From: Pseudomonas sp. TH41 | Lineage (GTDB): Bacteria; Pseudomonadota; Gammaproteobacteria; Pseudomonadales; Pseudomonadaceae | Direction: 5' to 3' | DNA: 64,000 nt | Assembly: GCF_016650695.1 (NCBI RefSeq) | Contig: NZ_JAEKFH010000003.1 | Coordinates: 2,686,001-2,750,000, forward strand | Part shown: piece after piece, positions 28,942-40,294 of the stretch | Position numbering within the stretch: position 1 is the first letter of the stretch | How the letters are laid out: every line of letters starts with the position of its first letter | The notes under the pieces: model-generated | The model's database searches: none | What the model was told of the DNA's origin: nothing | What the model saw: only the letters and a program-made list of their open reading frames with translations | Program-made: the position numbers and the translations under genes

Positions 28942-30165
28942 TTACGCTTGTTCTTTGTAAGCCTTCAGCGCCTTAAGTCGTTCGCGCTTGATCGCCTCTC
29001 CCAACTCCGGCCCTTTAAATCCCTTCTCCAGCAACGGCTGAACCGCCACGCTCCGTGCCGCTGAAGCCGCCCCGCGCAAATAATCCGCCTGTGGATAACT
29101 TCTCTGCTCCAGCCCTTTGCGCCCTCGTGCATCCATCTCGCAGGCGGCGATGAACTCCTCGAACCGCTGCGGCCGGCGGTAAACATCGAAACTCTGCAAC
29201 AACTCAAGCAAGGTCGACGGCTTCAGCTCCAGGGCGCGATGGCCATGAGTGTGATATTGGCCCACCAGCAGCGCCAGCTCCTGACAATCCTTCGGAGCCT
29301 TGAAGCGCTCGTTGACCGCTTTGATCAGCTTCAGGCCTTTGTGCTCATGGGCAATATGGCGTGGCCACTCTTCTTCCGGCGTCAGTCCTTTGCCCAGATC
29401 ATGCAACAGGGATGCCCAGCGCACAGTCAGCGGTTGCTGGTGCAGCGCTGCTTGTTCCAGCACGCTCAGGGTGTGCACGCCAGTGTCGACTTCCGGGTGG
29501 TGGGCTTCAGGCTGCGGAACGCCAAACAGCGCGTCGACTTCCGGCATCAGCACTTTGAGTGCACCGCACTCGCGCAGCACTTCAATAAACACCTGAGGCT
29601 GGTCTTCCAACAGTGCGCGGGAAATTTCTTTCCAGCTTCGTTCTGCAGTCAAGGCTTCGAGTTCGCCTGACTCGCTGAGCTGGCGCATTAGCTCGAGCGT
29701 TTCCGGGGCTACGGTAAAGCCCAACTTGGCATAGCGTGCCGCAAAGCGCGCAACACGCAGAACCCTGAGCGGATCTTCGGCGAAAGCAGGGGAAACGTGA
29801 CGAAGCAGCCGCGCTTTGAGATCGCGTTGGCCATGGTAAGGGTCGGTCAGGTTTTGTTGATCGTCTTCGGCCATGGCATTGATCGTCAGGTCGCGGCGGA
29901 TCAGGTCTTCTTCGAGGGTGACTTCAGGGCTGGCGTGAAAGGTGAAGCCGCCATAACCGCGTCCGCTTTTACGTTCGGTCCGGGCAAGGGCGTATTCCTC
30001 ACCGCTTTTTGGATGGAGGAACACAGGGAAGTCTGCGCCCACCGGACGAAAGCCTTTGGCGAGCATGTCTTCGGTCGTGGCGCCCACCACAACCCAGTCG
30101 ATATCGGTGACAGGTTTGCCCAGCAGGCGATCGCGTACGGCCCCGCCGACTTTATAAATCTGCAT
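28942..30165 (-). CDS. cca: CCA tRNA nucleotidyltransferase, multifunctional
   Basis: 407 residues. Adds or repairs the 3' CCA of tRNAs. N-terminal nucleotidyltransferase domain with GGAVRD and the metal pair Asp21/Asp23 (DIDWVVVG); an HD phosphohydrolase domain in about 220-330 ([17 protein letters not shown]). The GGAGG binding site and the ATG lie at the foot of a terminator-like hairpin (30172-30217). Confidence 0.96.
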   Translation of the reverse strand: MQIYKVGGAVRDRLLGKPVTDIDWVVVGATTEDMLAKGFRPVGADFPVFLHPKSGEEYALARTERKSGRGYGGFTFHASPEVTLEEDLIRRDLTINAMAEDDQQNLTDPYHGQRDLKARLLRHVSPAFAEDPLRVLRVARFAARYAKLGFTVAPETLELMRQLSESGELEALTAERSWKEISRALLEDQPQVFIEVLRECGALKVLMPEVDALFGVPQPEAHHPEVDTGVHTLSVLEQAALHQQPLTVRWASLLHDLGKGLTPEEEWPRHIAHEHKGLKLIKAVNERFKAPKDCQELALLVGQYHTHGHRALELKPSTLLELLQSFDVYRRPQRFEEFIAACEMDARGRKGLEQRSYPQADYLRGAASAARSVAVQPLLEKGFKGPELGEAIKRERLKALKAYKEQA

Positions 30166-30217
30166 AAAAAACCTCCGTTAGCTCGACAGAATAACCTTTG
30201 CGTCGAACTTCCGGAGG
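30166..30217 (-). terminator. Hairpin ending the spoVR operon and covering the cca ribosome site
   Basis: On the minus strand the arms CCTCCGGAAGTTCGAC and GTCGAGCTAACGGAGG pair over 13 of 16 positions (with one G-U), and six T residues follow. The 3' arm ends in GGAGG, which is the ribosome site of cca, six bases before its ATG. Confidence 0.6.
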
Positions 30218-30228
30218 CAGAAACAGAA

Positions 30229-31791
30229 TCAAAGGTGGATGACGGCCAAGTCCAGCCGACCGTAATCGCCTTCGCCGTGTTCGCTTCTCGGTGGTACGTG
30301 GTGGGTTTTCATCACCTGGTCCCCTTGCAGGGTCTCCAGGTGAATGTCGAAGCCCCAGAGGCGGTGCAGGTGTTTGAGCACTTCCTCGGTGGACTCTCCC
30401 AATGGTTTGCGGTCGTGTTGCTGGTGACGCAAGGTCAGGGAGCGGTCGCCGCGCCGGTCGATGCTGTAGATCTGCACGTTGGGTTCGCGGTTGCCCAGGT
30501 TGTACTGCGCCGCCAGGGTTTCCCGGATGGTGCGGTAGCCATCTTCATCGTGAATCGCTGGTACAAGCAGATCGTCCTTTTGGTCGTCATCGAGGATGCT
30601 GAACAACTTCAGGTCGCGGATCACCTTCGGAGACAAGTATTGCAGGATGAAACTCTCATCCTTGAAGCTGCTCATGGCGAACTTGATGGACGACAGCCAG
30701 TCGGTGCCGGCAATCTCTGGAAACCAGCGGTAGTCTTCCTCGGTTGGGCTTTCACACATGCGCCGGATGTCCCGGTACATGGCAAACCCCAGCGTGTAGG
30801 GGTTAATCCCGTTGTAGTACGGGCTGTCGAAGCCAGGCTGATAGACCACGCTGGTATGAGACGTCAGAAACTCCATCATGAAGCCGTCGGTGACCAGTCC
30901 TTCGTCGTACAGGTCGTTCATCAGGGTGTAGTGCCAGAACGTGGCCCACCCCTCGTTCATCACCTGGGTCTGACGTTGTGGATAAAAGTATTGGGCGATC
31001 TTGCGTACGATGCGCACGATTTCTCGTTGCCATGGCTCTAGCAGTGGCGCGTGTTTTTCGATGAAATAGAGGATGTTTTCCTGAGGTTCGGCGGGGAAGC
31101 GCGCATTGTCCTTGTCGCTGTACTTGTCAGCACCCTTGGGAATGGTCCGCCACAGATCGTTGATCTGTTTCTGCAAATGCTCCTCTCGGTCCTTCTGCCG
31201 ACGACGTTCTTCTTCCGCCGAAATCGGATACGGGCGTTTGTAGCGATCCACGCCGTAATTCATCAATGCATGGCAGGAATCGAGCAGGTCTTCCACCGCG
31301 TCGATGCCATGGCGCTCTTCGCACTGCATGATGTACTGCTTGGCGAACACCAGGTAATCGATGATCGAACTGGCATCGGTCCAGGTGCGGAACAGGTAGT
31401 TACCTTTGAAGAAGCTGTTATGGCCATAACAGGCGTGTGCCACCACCAGGGCCTGCATGCAGATGGTGTTTTCTTCCATCAGATAGGCGATGCACGGGTC
31501 TGAATTGATCACGATCTCGTAGGCCAGCCCCATCTGGCCCCGGCTGTAGGATTTCTCGGTGCTAAGGAAGTGTTTGCCGTAGGACCAATGGTGATATCCC
31601 AGTGGCATGCCGACGGAGGCGTAGGCGTCCATCATCTGTTCGGCGGTGATCACCTCAATCTGGTTTGGGTAGGTGTCGAGCGCGTAGCCTGCCGCAATAC
31701 GACTGATTTCGCGGTCGTAGGCCTGGATCAGCTCGAACGTCCATTCGGAGCCGGTAGAAATGGGGTGGCGCTTCTGCTCTTTGGCGGTCAT
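30229..31791 (-). CDS. SpoVR family protein
   Basis: 520 residues. Homologous to E. coli YcgB and Bacillus SpoVR; molecular function not established. Starts [20 protein letters not shown]. Its ATG overlaps the yeaH-like stop by four bases. Always found in pseudomonads downstream of prkA and yeaH, where the three are thought to act in one stress- or starvation-related pathway. Confidence 0.93.
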   Translation of the reverse strand: MTAKEQKRHPISTGSEWTFELIQAYDREISRIAAGYALDTYPNQIEVITAEQMMDAYASVGMPLGYHHWSYGKHFLSTEKSYSRGQMGLAYEIVINSDPCIAYLMEENTICMQALVVAHACYGHNSFFKGNYLFRTWTDASSIIDYLVFAKQYIMQCEERHGIDAVEDLLDSCHALMNYGVDRYKRPYPISAEEERRRQKDREEHLQKQINDLWRTIPKGADKYSDKDNARFPAEPQENILYFIEKHAPLLEPWQREIVRIVRKIAQYFYPQRQTQVMNEGWATFWHYTLMNDLYDEGLVTDGFMMEFLTSHTSVVYQPGFDSPYYNGINPYTLGFAMYRDIRRMCESPTEEDYRWFPEIAGTDWLSSIKFAMSSFKDESFILQYLSPKVIRDLKLFSILDDDQKDDLLVPAIHDEDGYRTIRETLAAQYNLGNREPNVQIYSIDRRGDRSLTLRHQQHDRKPLGESTEEVLKHLHRLWGFDIHLETLQGDQVMKTHHVPPRSEHGEGDYGRLDLAVIHL

Positions 31792-33059
31792 GTCACTAAC
31801 CTGCGCTGGAAGAGTTCACGGAAGACCGGATAAATATCCCCGGCCGAGACCAGTTGTTGCTGGGCAAAAGTGTCGGAAAAGGCTTCGGCGATGCGTTCGT
31901 ACTCAAACCACAAGGCCTGATGTTCGCGCGGGGTTATCTCAACATAAGTGTAGTACTGCACGAACGGCATGATCTGGTTGATCAGGATGTCGCGGCAGAT
32001 CGGCGAGTCGTCGTTCCAGTTGTCGCCATCGGAGGCCTGGGCGGCGTAGATGTTCCACTCATTGCTCGGATAGCGCTCGGCCATGATTTCCTGCATCAGT
32101 TTCAAGGCGCTGGAAACAATGGTGCCGCCGGTTTCGCGAGAATAGAAAAACTCCTCCTCATCGACTTCCCGGGCACTGGTGTGGTGGCGGATGAACACGA
32201 CGTCGATCTTTTCGTAGTTACGCTTGAGGAACAGGTACAGCAAGATGAAAAAGCGCTTGGCGATGTCCTTGGTCGCCTGGGTCATCGAGCCGGAGACGTC
32301 CATCAGGCAGAACATCACTGCCTTCGAGCTGGGGTTGGGTTGCTTGATGAGCAGGTTGTACTTGAGGTCGAACGTATCGAGGAACGGCACGCGATGAATA
32401 CGCGCACTGAGTTTTTCGATTTCGGTTTCGATTTCCTGAATATCGCCGAAGTTGTCCGGTTCATCGCGTTTAAGTCGCAACAATTCTTCTTTGGCTTCGC
32501 GCAATTTTGCCCGGCTGCTGCCGGACAGGGCGATTCGGCGTGCATGGGCCGAGCGCAAGGTACGGATGATGTTGATCCGCGACGGATTGCCCTCGTTGCT
32601 GATCCCGGCACGGACGGTCTTGAAGGTGTCGGTACCCGCCAGGTTGCGTTTGACCAGGTTCGGTAGCTCCAGGTCCTCGAACATGAATTCCAGAAACTCT
32701 TCCTGGGTGATCTGGAAGACGAATTCGTCCATCCCCTCGCCCGAGTTACCGGCCTTGCCGGGGCCTCTGCCGCCGCCACCTCCCGGCGGACGTGCAATGT
32801 GCTCGCCGCTGGTGAATTCCTTATTGCCCGGGTGCACGACGGTCTGCTTGCCGCCGCGCCCGTGGTGAAGCACCGGCTCGTCAATATCGCGGCCGGGGAT
32901 GCTGATTTGCTCGCCGTGCTCCATATCGGTAATGGAGCGGCGGCTGACGGCCTCTTCAACGGCCTTTTTGATGTGATCACGGTACCGCCGCAGAAACCGC
33001 TGACGGTTCACCGTGCTCTTGTTCTTGCCATTGAGACGTCGGTCGATCACATAGCTCAT
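31788..33059 (-). CDS. YeaH/YhbH family (DUF444) protein
   Basis: 423 residues beginning [20 protein letters not shown], with GGAGGG four bases before the ATG. A basic, glycine-rich N-terminal part ([13 protein letters not shown]) precedes a von Willebrand A-like fold with the metal-binding-like motif DVSGSM. Function not known; partner of PrkA. Four-base overlap with the SpoVR gene. Confidence 0.93.
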   Translation of the reverse strand: MSYVIDRRLNGKNKSTVNRQRFLRRYRDHIKKAVEEAVSRRSITDMEHGEQISIPGRDIDEPVLHHGRGGKQTVVHPGNKEFTSGEHIARPPGGGGGRGPGKAGNSGEGMDEFVFQITQEEFLEFMFEDLELPNLVKRNLAGTDTFKTVRAGISNEGNPSRINIIRTLRSAHARRIALSGSSRAKLREAKEELLRLKRDEPDNFGDIQEIETEIEKLSARIHRVPFLDTFDLKYNLLIKQPNPSSKAVMFCLMDVSGSMTQATKDIAKRFFILLYLFLKRNYEKIDVVFIRHHTSAREVDEEEFFYSRETGGTIVSSALKLMQEIMAERYPSNEWNIYAAQASDGDNWNDDSPICRDILINQIMPFVQYYTYVEITPREHQALWFEYERIAEAFSDTFAQQQLVSAGDIYPVFRELFQRRLVT

Positions 33060-33203
33060 AGGCCCTCCGGGGAGCTTCGAGTCATAAGCTTCAAGCTGCA
33101 AGACAGAAGCTTCAGAAACAAGCGGCGCGCGACATATGGCCACAATTACCACGCAAACTGCGCGCTTGTGACGGTAAGTTGTCGTTTGCCGCTTGCAGCT
33201 CCC

Positions 33204-35126
33204 TTATTGGGACTTTCTGACCCGCAGGTACCACTCGGACAGCAGTCGTACCTGTTTGTCGGTGTAACCGCGTTCGACCATTCGTGTGACGAAGTCGTTG
33301 TGTTTTTGCTGGTCCTCTTTGCTGGCCTTGGCGTTGAAGCTGATGACCGGCAGAAGGTCTTCGGTGTTGGAGAACATTTTCTTCTCGATGACCACCCGCA
33401 GTTTTTCGTAGCTGAGCCAGGTCGGGTTTTTGCCGTTGTTGTTGGCCCTGGCACGTAGTACGAAGTTGACGATCTCGTTGCGGAAATCTTTCGGATTGCT
33501 GATGCCCGCCGGTTTTTCGATTTTTTCCAGCTCTTCGTTCAGCGCTACGCGGTTGAGGATCTCGCCGGTTTCCGGGTCGCGGTATTCCTGGTCCTGGATC
33601 CAGAAGTCGGCGTACAGCACGTAGCGATCGAAGATGTTCTGGCCGTACTCGCTGTACGACTCGAGGTAGGCGGTCTGGATCTCCTTACCGATGAATTCGA
33701 TATAACGCGGCGCCAGGTATTCCTTGAGGAAGCGCAGGTAGCGTTCGCGGGTTTCGGCCTGGAATTGTTCCTGTTCGATCTGTTGTTCCAGCACGTAGAG
33801 CAAGTGCACCGGGTTGGCGGCGATTTCGTGCGGGTCGAAGTTGAAGACTTTCGACAGAATCTTGAACGCGAAGCGGGTGGACAGGCCGTTCATGCCTTCG
33901 TCGACGCCAGCGTTGTCGCGGTATTCCTGGATCGACTTGGCCTTCGGATCGGTGTCCTTGAGGTTTTCGCCGTCATACACGCGCATCTTGGAGTAGATGT
34001 TGGAGTTTTCCGGTTCCTTGAGGCGCGAGAGCACGGTGAATTGGGCGAGCATCTTCAGGGTGTCCGGCGCGCAATGGGCCTTGGCCAGCGAGCTGTTGAA
34101 CAAGAGCTTGTCGTAGATCTTCACTTCGTCGCTGACCCGCAGGCAGTACGGTACTTTGACGATATAGATCCGGTCGATGAAGGCTTCGTTGTTCTTGTTG
34201 TTGCGGAAGGTGTGCCATTCCGATTCGTTGGAGTGCGCGAGCAGGATCCCGGTGAACGGAATCGCCCCCAGGCCTTCGGTACTGTTGTAGTTGCCTTCCT
34301 GGGTGGCGGTCAGCAATGGGTGCAGCACCTTGATCGGTGCCTTGAACATTTCGACGAATTCCATCAAGCCCTGGTTGGACCGGCACAGGGCACCCGAGTA
34401 ACTGTAGGCGTCGGCGTCGTTCTGTGGGAATTCTTCCAGTTTGCGGATATCGACCTTGCCCACCAGTGCCGAGATGTCCTGGTTGTTTTCATCTCCCGGC
34501 TCGGTTTTGGCCACGGCGATCTGGTTAAGGATCGACGGATAGAGTTTCACTACGCGGAACTGGCTGATGTCGCCACCGAATTCGGCCAGGCGTTTGGTGG
34601 CCCATGGCGACATGATGGTGTTGAGGTAGCGGCGGGGAATGCCGAAGTCTTCCTCGAGGATCGCGCCATCTTCAGTGGCGTTGAACAGACCCAAGGGTGA
34701 TTCGAAAACCGGCGAGCCCTTGATTGCGTAGAAGGGCACCTTTTCGATCAGCTGTTTCAGCTTCTCGGCCAAGGACGATTTACCGCCACCGACGGGGCCG
34801 AGCAGATAAAGGATTTGTTTCTTCTCTTCCAGGCCCTGTGCGGCATGGCGGAAATACGACACGATCTGGTCGATGCATTCTTCCATCCCGTGGAAGTCTT
34901 CAAAGGCCGGATAGCGGCGGATCACCTTGTTGGAAAAGATTCGCGACAGTCTCGAGTTGGTCGAGGTGTCGAGCAATTCCGGTTCTCCGATGGCCAGCAA
35001 TAGCCGCTCAGCGGAGGAGGCATAGGCGCTACGGTCCTGTTTGCACAGCTCAAGATACTCTTGCAGCGAGAGTTCTTCCTGGCGTGTGGACTCGAAGCGT
35101 TGTTGGAAGTGGCTAAAGATACTCAT
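33204..35126 (-). CDS. prkA: PrkA family serine protein kinase
   Basis: 640 residues. AAA-type N-terminal domain with Walker A GPVGGGKS at 110-117, then a PrkA C-terminal kinase-like domain. First gene of prkA-yeaH-spoVR. ATG at 35126 with GAGG 8 bases upstream; a longer frame upstream is not coding. Homologues phosphorylate proteins in spore and stationary-phase regulation. The 296 bases upstream contain a hairpin (GCCGGT/ACCGGC, near 35265-35280) but I could not identify the promoter type. Confidence 0.93.
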   Translation of the reverse strand: MSIFSHFQQRFESTRQEELSLQEYLELCKQDRSAYASSAERLLLAIGEPELLDTSTNSRLSRIFSNKVIRRYPAFEDFHGMEECIDQIVSYFRHAAQGLEEKKQILYLLGPVGGGKSSLAEKLKQLIEKVPFYAIKGSPVFESPLGLFNATEDGAILEEDFGIPRRYLNTIMSPWATKRLAEFGGDISQFRVVKLYPSILNQIAVAKTEPGDENNQDISALVGKVDIRKLEEFPQNDADAYSYSGALCRSNQGLMEFVEMFKAPIKVLHPLLTATQEGNYNSTEGLGAIPFTGILLAHSNESEWHTFRNNKNNEAFIDRIYIVKVPYCLRVSDEVKIYDKLLFNSSLAKAHCAPDTLKMLAQFTVLSRLKEPENSNIYSKMRVYDGENLKDTDPKAKSIQEYRDNAGVDEGMNGLSTRFAFKILSKVFNFDPHEIAANPVHLLYVLEQQIEQEQFQAETRERYLRFLKEYLAPRYIEFIGKEIQTAYLESYSEYGQNIFDRYVLYADFWIQDQEYRDPETGEILNRVALNEELEKIEKPAGISNPKDFRNEIVNFVLRARANNNGKNPTWLSYEKLRVVIEKKMFSNTEDLLPVISFNAKASKEDQQKHNDFVTRMVERGYTDKQVRLLSEWYLRVRKSQ

Positions 35127-35422
35127 GACGTCACCTCGCTCGATACGTGGAGCCGACGCCGGATCATTCAGTCGATGCTGGCAGCAACCGAACAGGCGGT
35201 CGCTGTTTACCCCCCAGAACTCTTTCGGAGCTGACGACCCCAAAAGCTACTCCCGATGATCCGTGCGCCGGTGTACCGGCTCTCCCCTGTTTTGGATGGC
35301 CTGCGCTTAAGGATAGTTCGGAATCCGGGAGGTAAAGGCGAGATACGTAATTAGTTGTGGCAGACCGTTCGTCTGCCTGCGCGCAAGCCCGCAGGGGACG
35401 GGGCTTGCACGTTACAAAAAAA
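35127..35422. promoter_or_regulatory. prkA upstream region
   Basis: 296 bases with no gene. Two GC hairpins stand near the glpE end, GGCAGAC/GTCTGCC (35359-35377) and GCAAGCCC/GGGCTTGC (35383-35408), and may terminate glpE, though no T-run follows them on that strand. The rest must hold the prkA promoter. Confidence 0.4.
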
Positions 35423-35752
35423 TTATTCGGAACTGCCTTGCGCGGTTTCCGAAGGATAAGTCGTACGCCACAGCTCAAAACCGCCATCCATGCTGTAGAC
35501 GTCGGAGAAGCCCTGGCTGATCAGGTAGGCGGCAGCGCCCTGGCTGGAGTTGCCGTGATAGCAGACCACCACGGTCGGTGCATCAAGGTCTGCGCCCTGG
35601 ATGAAAGCGTGCAGGGAGTGGTTGTCCAGATGTTTCGAGCCACTGATGTGCAGCGCAGCGAAGGTCGCCGGGTCGCGGACGTCGACGACAACGGCGCCTT
35701 GTTCACGCAGGACCTGGGCCTGTTCTGGGGGGATACGTTTGAATTCGCTCAT
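35423..35752 (-). CDS. glpE: Thiosulfate sulfurtransferase GlpE
   Basis: 109 residues, a single rhodanese domain. The catalytic cysteine is Cys64 in [10 protein letters not shown]. Transfers sulfur from thiosulfate to cyanide or thiols. Next gene upstream is apaH, 33 bases away on the same strand. Confidence 0.93.
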   Translation of the reverse strand: MSEFKRIPPEQAQVLREQGAVVVDVRDPATFAALHISGSKHLDNHSLHAFIQGADLDAPTVVVCYHGNSSQGAAAYLISQGFSDVYSMDGGFELWRTTYPSETAQGSSE

Positions 35753-35785
35753 GGCGGGCTCCTGTGGCTCGGCTGAATGCGCAGT

Positions 35786-36667
35786 CTAGCGCCGGGCGTC
35801 GGCTGACGTTTGTTCGGAAATAGAGGGTGCGACTGGCGGTAGAGTTCGGCCGTGATCGTCGCATTTGCACTGCAGGCGGACGCCGGTGTCGACGTTCATC
35901 AGGGTCATCGCGCCACCCCAGACACAACCGGTATCGAGGGCAAAAATGCCTGGCTCGTCGCACTGGCCTTCAAGGGCTGCCCAATGGCCGAAGATGATTT
36001 TCAGACCCTTGGTCTTGCGTTCCTTGTACTTGAACCATGGCGCATAACCCGGTGGCGCGGTGTCGATGCCTTCCTTGCCCTTGAGGTCGAGTTTGCCTTC
36101 GCGGGTGCAGAAACGCATCCGGGTGAAATAGTTGGTGATCACTCGCAGGCGCTCGACACCCGTGAGGTCACTGTTCCATTTCGTGGGCTCGTTGCCGTAC
36201 ATGCCATCGAGGTAGGGGGTGATACGGTTATCGTCACGCAGGGCGTCTTCGACTTCGGCGGCGCATTTCAATGCTTTGCGCAGCGACCACTGTGGCGGTA
36301 TGCCCGCATGCACGAGGACAATGTTTCGTTGTTCGTCGTAATGCATGAGCTTTTGCCGGCGCAGCCAATCCAGCAGTTCCGGGCGATCCGGGGCGTCGAG
36401 AATCTCACGCAGGGTGTCGGCTTTCTTCAGGCGTTCAATGTTATGCCCGACGGCCAGCAAGTGCAGGTCATGATTGCCGAGAACGCACACCAGGGACTCG
36501 CGAATGCTATAGAGGAAGCGCAAGGTTTCCAGCGACTGCGGGCCTCGGTTGACCAGATCGCCCACCAGCCACAGTTTGTCGTGGGCAGGGTCAAAGGCGA
36601 CTTCCTTGAGCAGGCATTGCAGAGGTTCGAGGCAACCTTGCAAATCACCGACGGCATACGTCGTCAT
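35786..36667 (-). CDS. apaH: Diadenosine tetraphosphatase
   Basis: 293 residues. Symmetrically hydrolyses Ap4A to ADP; also known to remove Np4A RNA caps. Metallophosphatase motifs [14 protein letters not shown] and GNHDLH are all present. Its start overlaps the apaG stop by one base (TAATG). Confidence 0.96.
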   Translation of the reverse strand: MTTYAVGDLQGCLEPLQCLLKEVAFDPAHDKLWLVGDLVNRGPQSLETLRFLYSIRESLVCVLGNHDLHLLAVGHNIERLKKADTLREILDAPDRPELLDWLRRQKLMHYDEQRNIVLVHAGIPPQWSLRKALKCAAEVEDALRDDNRITPYLDGMYGNEPTKWNSDLTGVERLRVITNYFTRMRFCTREGKLDLKGKEGIDTAPPGYAPWFKYKERKTKGLKIIFGHWAALEGQCDEPGIFALDTGCVWGGAMTLMNVDTGVRLQCKCDDHGRTLPPVAPSISEQTSADARR

Positions 36668-37047
36668 TAGTGCAGCGCTCCGGGCACCGCCAGGCGAAAT
36701 GGCGCGATGATGGCGTCGAAGTGCTTACCGTCGTCGGCAAGCATTTGATAGGTGCCCTGCATGGTGCCGACTTTGGAGGTCATTACGGTGCCGCTGCTGT
36801 AAGTGTGGCTCTCACCCGCTTGAATCACTGGCTGCTGGCCAACGACACCGGCACCGCGAACTTCCTCGACATGCCCGTCACCATCGGTGATCACCCAGTG
36901 CCGCGACAACAGTTTGGCCGGTAACTCGCCATTGTTGTGCACGGTAATGGTGTAGGCGAAGGCAAAGCGGTCATGCTCGGGTTGCGATTGTTCTGCCAGA
37001 TAGCGGGTGACGACGCTGACGTCGACCTGATAACGAGGATCGGACAT
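36667..37047 (-). CDS. apaG: Co2+/Mg2+ efflux protein ApaG
   Basis: 126 residues, a fibronectin-III-like beta sandwich (ApaG domain). Found next to rsmA and apaH across gamma-proteobacteria; molecular role unsettled. Confidence 0.95.
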   Translation of the reverse strand: MSDPRYQVDVSVVTRYLAEQSQPEHDRFAFAYTITVHNNGELPAKLLSRHWVITDGDGHVEEVRGAGVVGQQPVIQAGESHTYSSGTVMTSKVGTMQGTYQMLADDGKHFDAIIAPFRLAVPGALH

Positions 37048-37111
37048 GCAAGAGGCCTTAAAAACGAAGCGGGACGCGGGGCGTAGCTGATGAGACTCAG
37101 TCTAGGCCAAG

Positions 37112-37156
37112 TATCGGGTAGTAAACCAGACATGGGCGCTGGTGTCCTACCCGATA
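37112..37156 (-). terminator. Hairpin between rsmA and apaG
   Basis: TATCGGGTAG (37112-37121) pairs with CTACCCGATA (37147-37156), and inside it ACCAG (37125) pairs with CTGGT (37139). No clear T-run follows, so it may be an mRNA-stability element rather than a true terminator. Confidence 0.4.
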
Positions 37157-37170
37157 ACGCCTGCGGTCTG

Positions 37171-37989
37171 TCAGATATCCGCAGGCTTCTGTAGGACCTG
37201 TTCGCTGAGCTTGTCGGCCAGGCGCACGAAGGCTGCCAGATCAAGTTGCTCAGGACGCAAGCTGCCATCGACGCCGGCGGCTGTGATCTCGTCATTGCTC
37301 AGCAGCAGTTTGAGGGTGTTGCGCAGGGTCTTGCGGCGCTGGTTGAAGGCTTCGCGAACGACGCGTTCCAGCACTTTGTGATCTTTGGCTGGATGCGGCA
37401 GTACCGCGTGGGGCACCAGACGCACGATGGCGGAGTCGACTTTCGGCGGCGGATTGAACGCGCCCGGGCCAACGTTGAACAGGTGCTCAACCCGGCAGTG
37501 GTACTGAACCATGATCGACAAGCGACCCCAGTCCCCACCGCCAGGGCCTGCCGCCATCCGCTGGACCACTTCCTTTTGCAGCATGAAGTGCATGTCGCGA
37601 ATCAGCCTGGCGTTATGCAGCAGGTGGAAAATCAGTGGCGTAGAGATGTTGTACGGCAGGTTGCCAACGACCCGAAGGCTGCCTGGCGCTGCGTTCAGGC
37701 TGTTGAAGTCGAACTTCAGTGCGTCGCCCTGATGCAGGTTGAAGTTGCTCTTGCCGGCGAACTGCTGATTGAGGATCGGGATCAGGTCTTTGTCCAGTTC
37801 CACCACGTCGAGCTGGGCACCGCTGTTGAGCAGGCCTTGGGTCAGCGCGCCCTGGCCCGGACCGATTTCCAGCAGGCGGTCTTCGGGTTTGGCATGGATG
37901 GAGCGCAGGATGCGGTCGATAACACCGGCATCATGAAGGAAGTTCTGGCCGAAACGCTTGCGCGCCCGGTGTTGGTAATGCTCGGTCAT
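37171..37989 (-). CDS. rsmA: 16S rRNA (adenine1518/1519-N6) dimethyltransferase
   Basis: 272 residues. Dimethylates two adjacent adenosines near the 3' end of 16S rRNA (KsgA). SAM-binding [12 protein letters not shown] and catalytic NLPYN are visible. Four-base overlap with the pdxA stop. Confidence 0.97.
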   Translation of the reverse strand: MTEHYQHRARKRFGQNFLHDAGVIDRILRSIHAKPEDRLLEIGPGQGALTQGLLNSGAQLDVVELDKDLIPILNQQFAGKSNFNLHQGDALKFDFNSLNAAPGSLRVVGNLPYNISTPLIFHLLHNARLIRDMHFMLQKEVVQRMAAGPGGGDWGRLSIMVQYHCRVEHLFNVGPGAFNPPPKVDSAIVRLVPHAVLPHPAKDHKVLERVVREAFNQRRKTLRNTLKLLLSNDEITAAGVDGSLRPEQLDLAAFVRLADKLSEQVLQKPADI

Positions 37990-38975
37990 AAACGGGTCTC
38001 GGCCATCTGGTAGGCGGTTTCCAGGGCGACTTGCAGGCTGCCGGTGTCGATTTTGCCGCTACCGGCCAAATCCAGGGCGGTGCCGTGGTCGACCGAAGTG
38101 CGGATGATCGGCAAGCCCAGGGTCACGTTGACGGCTGCGCCGAAGCCTTTGTACTTCAGCACGGGCAAGCCCTGGTCGTGGTACATCGCCAGCACCGCGT
38201 CGCAGTGCTCCAGATATTTGGGGGTGAACAGAGTGTCGGCGGGCAGGGGGCCGCGAAGGTCCATGCCCTCGCCACGCAGGCGCTCTAATGTAGGTTCGAT
38301 GATGTCGATTTCTTCATGGCCCAGGTGGCCGCCTTCACCGGCATGGGGGTTGAGCCCACAAACCAGGATACGTGGCTGGGCAATGCCGAATTTTTGTTGC
38401 AGGTCGTTGTGCAAAATTCGCGTGACCCGTTCCAGTCGCTCCGGCGTGATCGCATCGGCAATCTCGCGAAGGGGCAGGTGTGTGGTGACCAGCGCCACGC
38501 GCAATCCGCGTGTGGCGAGCATCATCACCACTTGTGCGGTATGGGTCAGGTCAGCGAGAAATTCCGTGTGCCCGGAAAAGGCGATACCGGACTCGTTGAT
38601 GACACCCTTATGCACCGGAGCGGTGATCATGCCGGCGAAATGCCCGTCCAGGCAGCCTTGGCCAGCGCGTGTCAGGGTTTCCAGAACGAAAGCCGCATTG
38701 GCTTTGTCCAGTTGCCCGGCGATGACTGGCGCATTCAGCGGCGTATCCCAGACATACAGGCTGTTAGCCGGCGCGGGAACATCCGGCCAGGCGTCCGGCG
38801 TTACCGCTAGCAAGTCGACAGACACGCCCAGTTGCGCGGCCCGCTCAAGGAGCAGGTCGCGGCTGGTAATGGCAATCAGGGGATGAGGCTGGGCTTGCGA
38901 GGCGAGCAGCAGGCACAGGTCAGGACCTATGCCGGCCGGTTCGCCGGGCGTCAGCGCGAAACGTTTGGGTTTCAC
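37986..38975 (-). CDS. pdxA: 4-hydroxythreonine-4-phosphate dehydrogenase
   Basis: 329 residues. Oxidises 4-phosphohydroxy-threonine in pyridoxal phosphate synthesis. Starts [28 protein letters not shown] and the HGTALDLAG metal-ligand motif are typical. Its start overlaps the surA stop by four bases. Confidence 0.97.
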   Translation of the reverse strand: MKPKRFALTPGEPAGIGPDLCLLLASQAQPHPLIAITSRDLLLERAAQLGVSVDLLAVTPDAWPDVPAPANSLYVWDTPLNAPVIAGQLDKANAAFVLETLTRAGQGCLDGHFAGMITAPVHKGVINESGIAFSGHTEFLADLTHTAQVVMMLATRGLRVALVTTHLPLREIADAITPERLERVTRILHNDLQQKFGIAQPRILVCGLNPHAGEGGHLGHEEIDIIEPTLERLRGEGMDLRGPLPADTLFTPKYLEHCDAVLAMYHDQGLPVLKYKGFGAAVNVTLGLPIIRTSVDHGTALDLAGSGKIDTGSLQVALETAYQMAETRL

Positions 38976-40294
38976 TGCGCTGCCTGGTTTGCACCAGGGA
39001 GTTTGATCTCTACGTACGCTTCGTCACGGATCTGACGCAGCCAGGTTTGCAGCTCTTCGTCGTATTTGCGGTTACGCAGTACGGTCATGGCTTGCTGCTC
39101 ACGGGCCTGGGTGGTGCTGTCAGTGGCGCGGCGGCCAAGGACTTCCAGGACGTGCCAGCCATATTGGGTCTTGAACGGCTTGGACAGCTGGCCCTGTGGG
39201 GTCTTGGCCATCACTTCGCGGAATTCAGGCACCAGTGCGTTCGGGTCGACCCAGTTCAGGTCGCCACCGTTGAGGGCGGAACCCGGGTCTTCCGAGTAGT
39301 TTTTCGCCAGATCGCCAAAATCTTCGCCCGCTTCGATACGGGTGTAGAGCGATTGAGCCAGGGCCTTGGTTTTTTCTTCGTCGCGAATCGGGCTCGGTTT
39401 GACCAGGATGTGACGAACATGCACTTCGTCACGCATCTGAGTCTCGCCGCCACGCTTCTCGAGGATCTTCAGGATGATGAAACCACCCGGGGTGCGCATT
39501 GGCTGAGTGACGTCGCCGACAGCCATGGTGCTCAGCATGCGGTCGAACGGAGGTGGCAACTGAGCGGCTTTACGCCAGCCCATTTCGCCGCCTTCCAGTG
39601 CGGTTTCGCTGGCGGATTTGGCGATTGCCAACTGACCGAAGTCAGCGCCTTGCTTGAGCTGCTGGTAAACAGCGTCTGCTTGTTTGGCGGCATTCTGAAT
39701 GGCGTCGGAGTTGGCGCTTTCCGGGGTAGGAATCAGGATGTTGGCCAGACGGAACTCTTGGGACAGCTGCATTTTGCCCAGGTCGGAAGCGAGAAAGTTT
39801 TTCACTTCCTGCTCGGAGACCTGAATGCGCTCGGCCACGCGACGCTGACGCACACGGCTGATGATCATCTCGCGACGAATCTGGTCACGGGCGTCGTCGT
39901 AAGACAGACCGTCGTGAGTCAGCGCGGCGCGGAATTGATCCACCGTCATGTTGTTGCGCTGGGCAATGGTGCCGACAGCCTGGTTCAGTTCCTCATCGGT
40001 AATGCGGATGCCCGAACGTTCGCCGATCTGCAGTTGCAGGTTTTCGACGATCAGACGCTCAAGCACCTGCTGATCCAGGACGTCAGTCGGCGGTGCCGCA
40101 GCACCGCGTTTGGCGATGGTTTGCTGAACTTCATGGACGCGTTGGTCCAGTTGGCTCTGCATGACCACGTCGTTGTCGACAATGGCCACCACTTTATCGA
40201 TGGACTGTACCGCGGCGTTGGCGGCGGTACCCAGGAACAGCGCGCCCAGCATCAGCGGGCGCAGACAATCAGAAAGCTTGGTCTTCACGTTCAC
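38972..40294 (-). CDS. surA: Periplasmic chaperone and peptidyl-prolyl isomerase
   Basis: 440 residues with a signal peptide (cleavage after AANA near residue 28). An N-terminal chaperone domain and two parvulin domains, around 190-290 and 300-400 ([15 protein letters not shown]). Carries outer-membrane proteins such as LptD across the periplasm. Its start lies inside the end of lptD (26-base overlap). Confidence 0.96.
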   Translation of the reverse strand: MNVKTKLSDCLRPLMLGALFLGTAANAAVQSIDKVVAIVDNDVVMQSQLDQRVHEVQQTIAKRGAAAPPTDVLDQQVLERLIVENLQLQIGERSGIRITDEELNQAVGTIAQRNNMTVDQFRAALTHDGLSYDDARDQIRREMIISRVRQRRVAERIQVSEQEVKNFLASDLGKMQLSQEFRLANILIPTPESANSDAIQNAAKQADAVYQQLKQGADFGQLAIAKSASETALEGGEMGWRKAAQLPPPFDRMLSTMAVGDVTQPMRTPGGFIILKILEKRGGETQMRDEVHVRHILVKPSPIRDEEKTKALAQSLYTRIEAGEDFGDLAKNYSEDPGSALNGGDLNWVDPNALVPEFREVMAKTPQGQLSKPFKTQYGWHVLEVLGRRATDSTTQAREQQAMTVLRNRKYDEELQTWLRQIRDEAYVEIKLPGANQAAQ

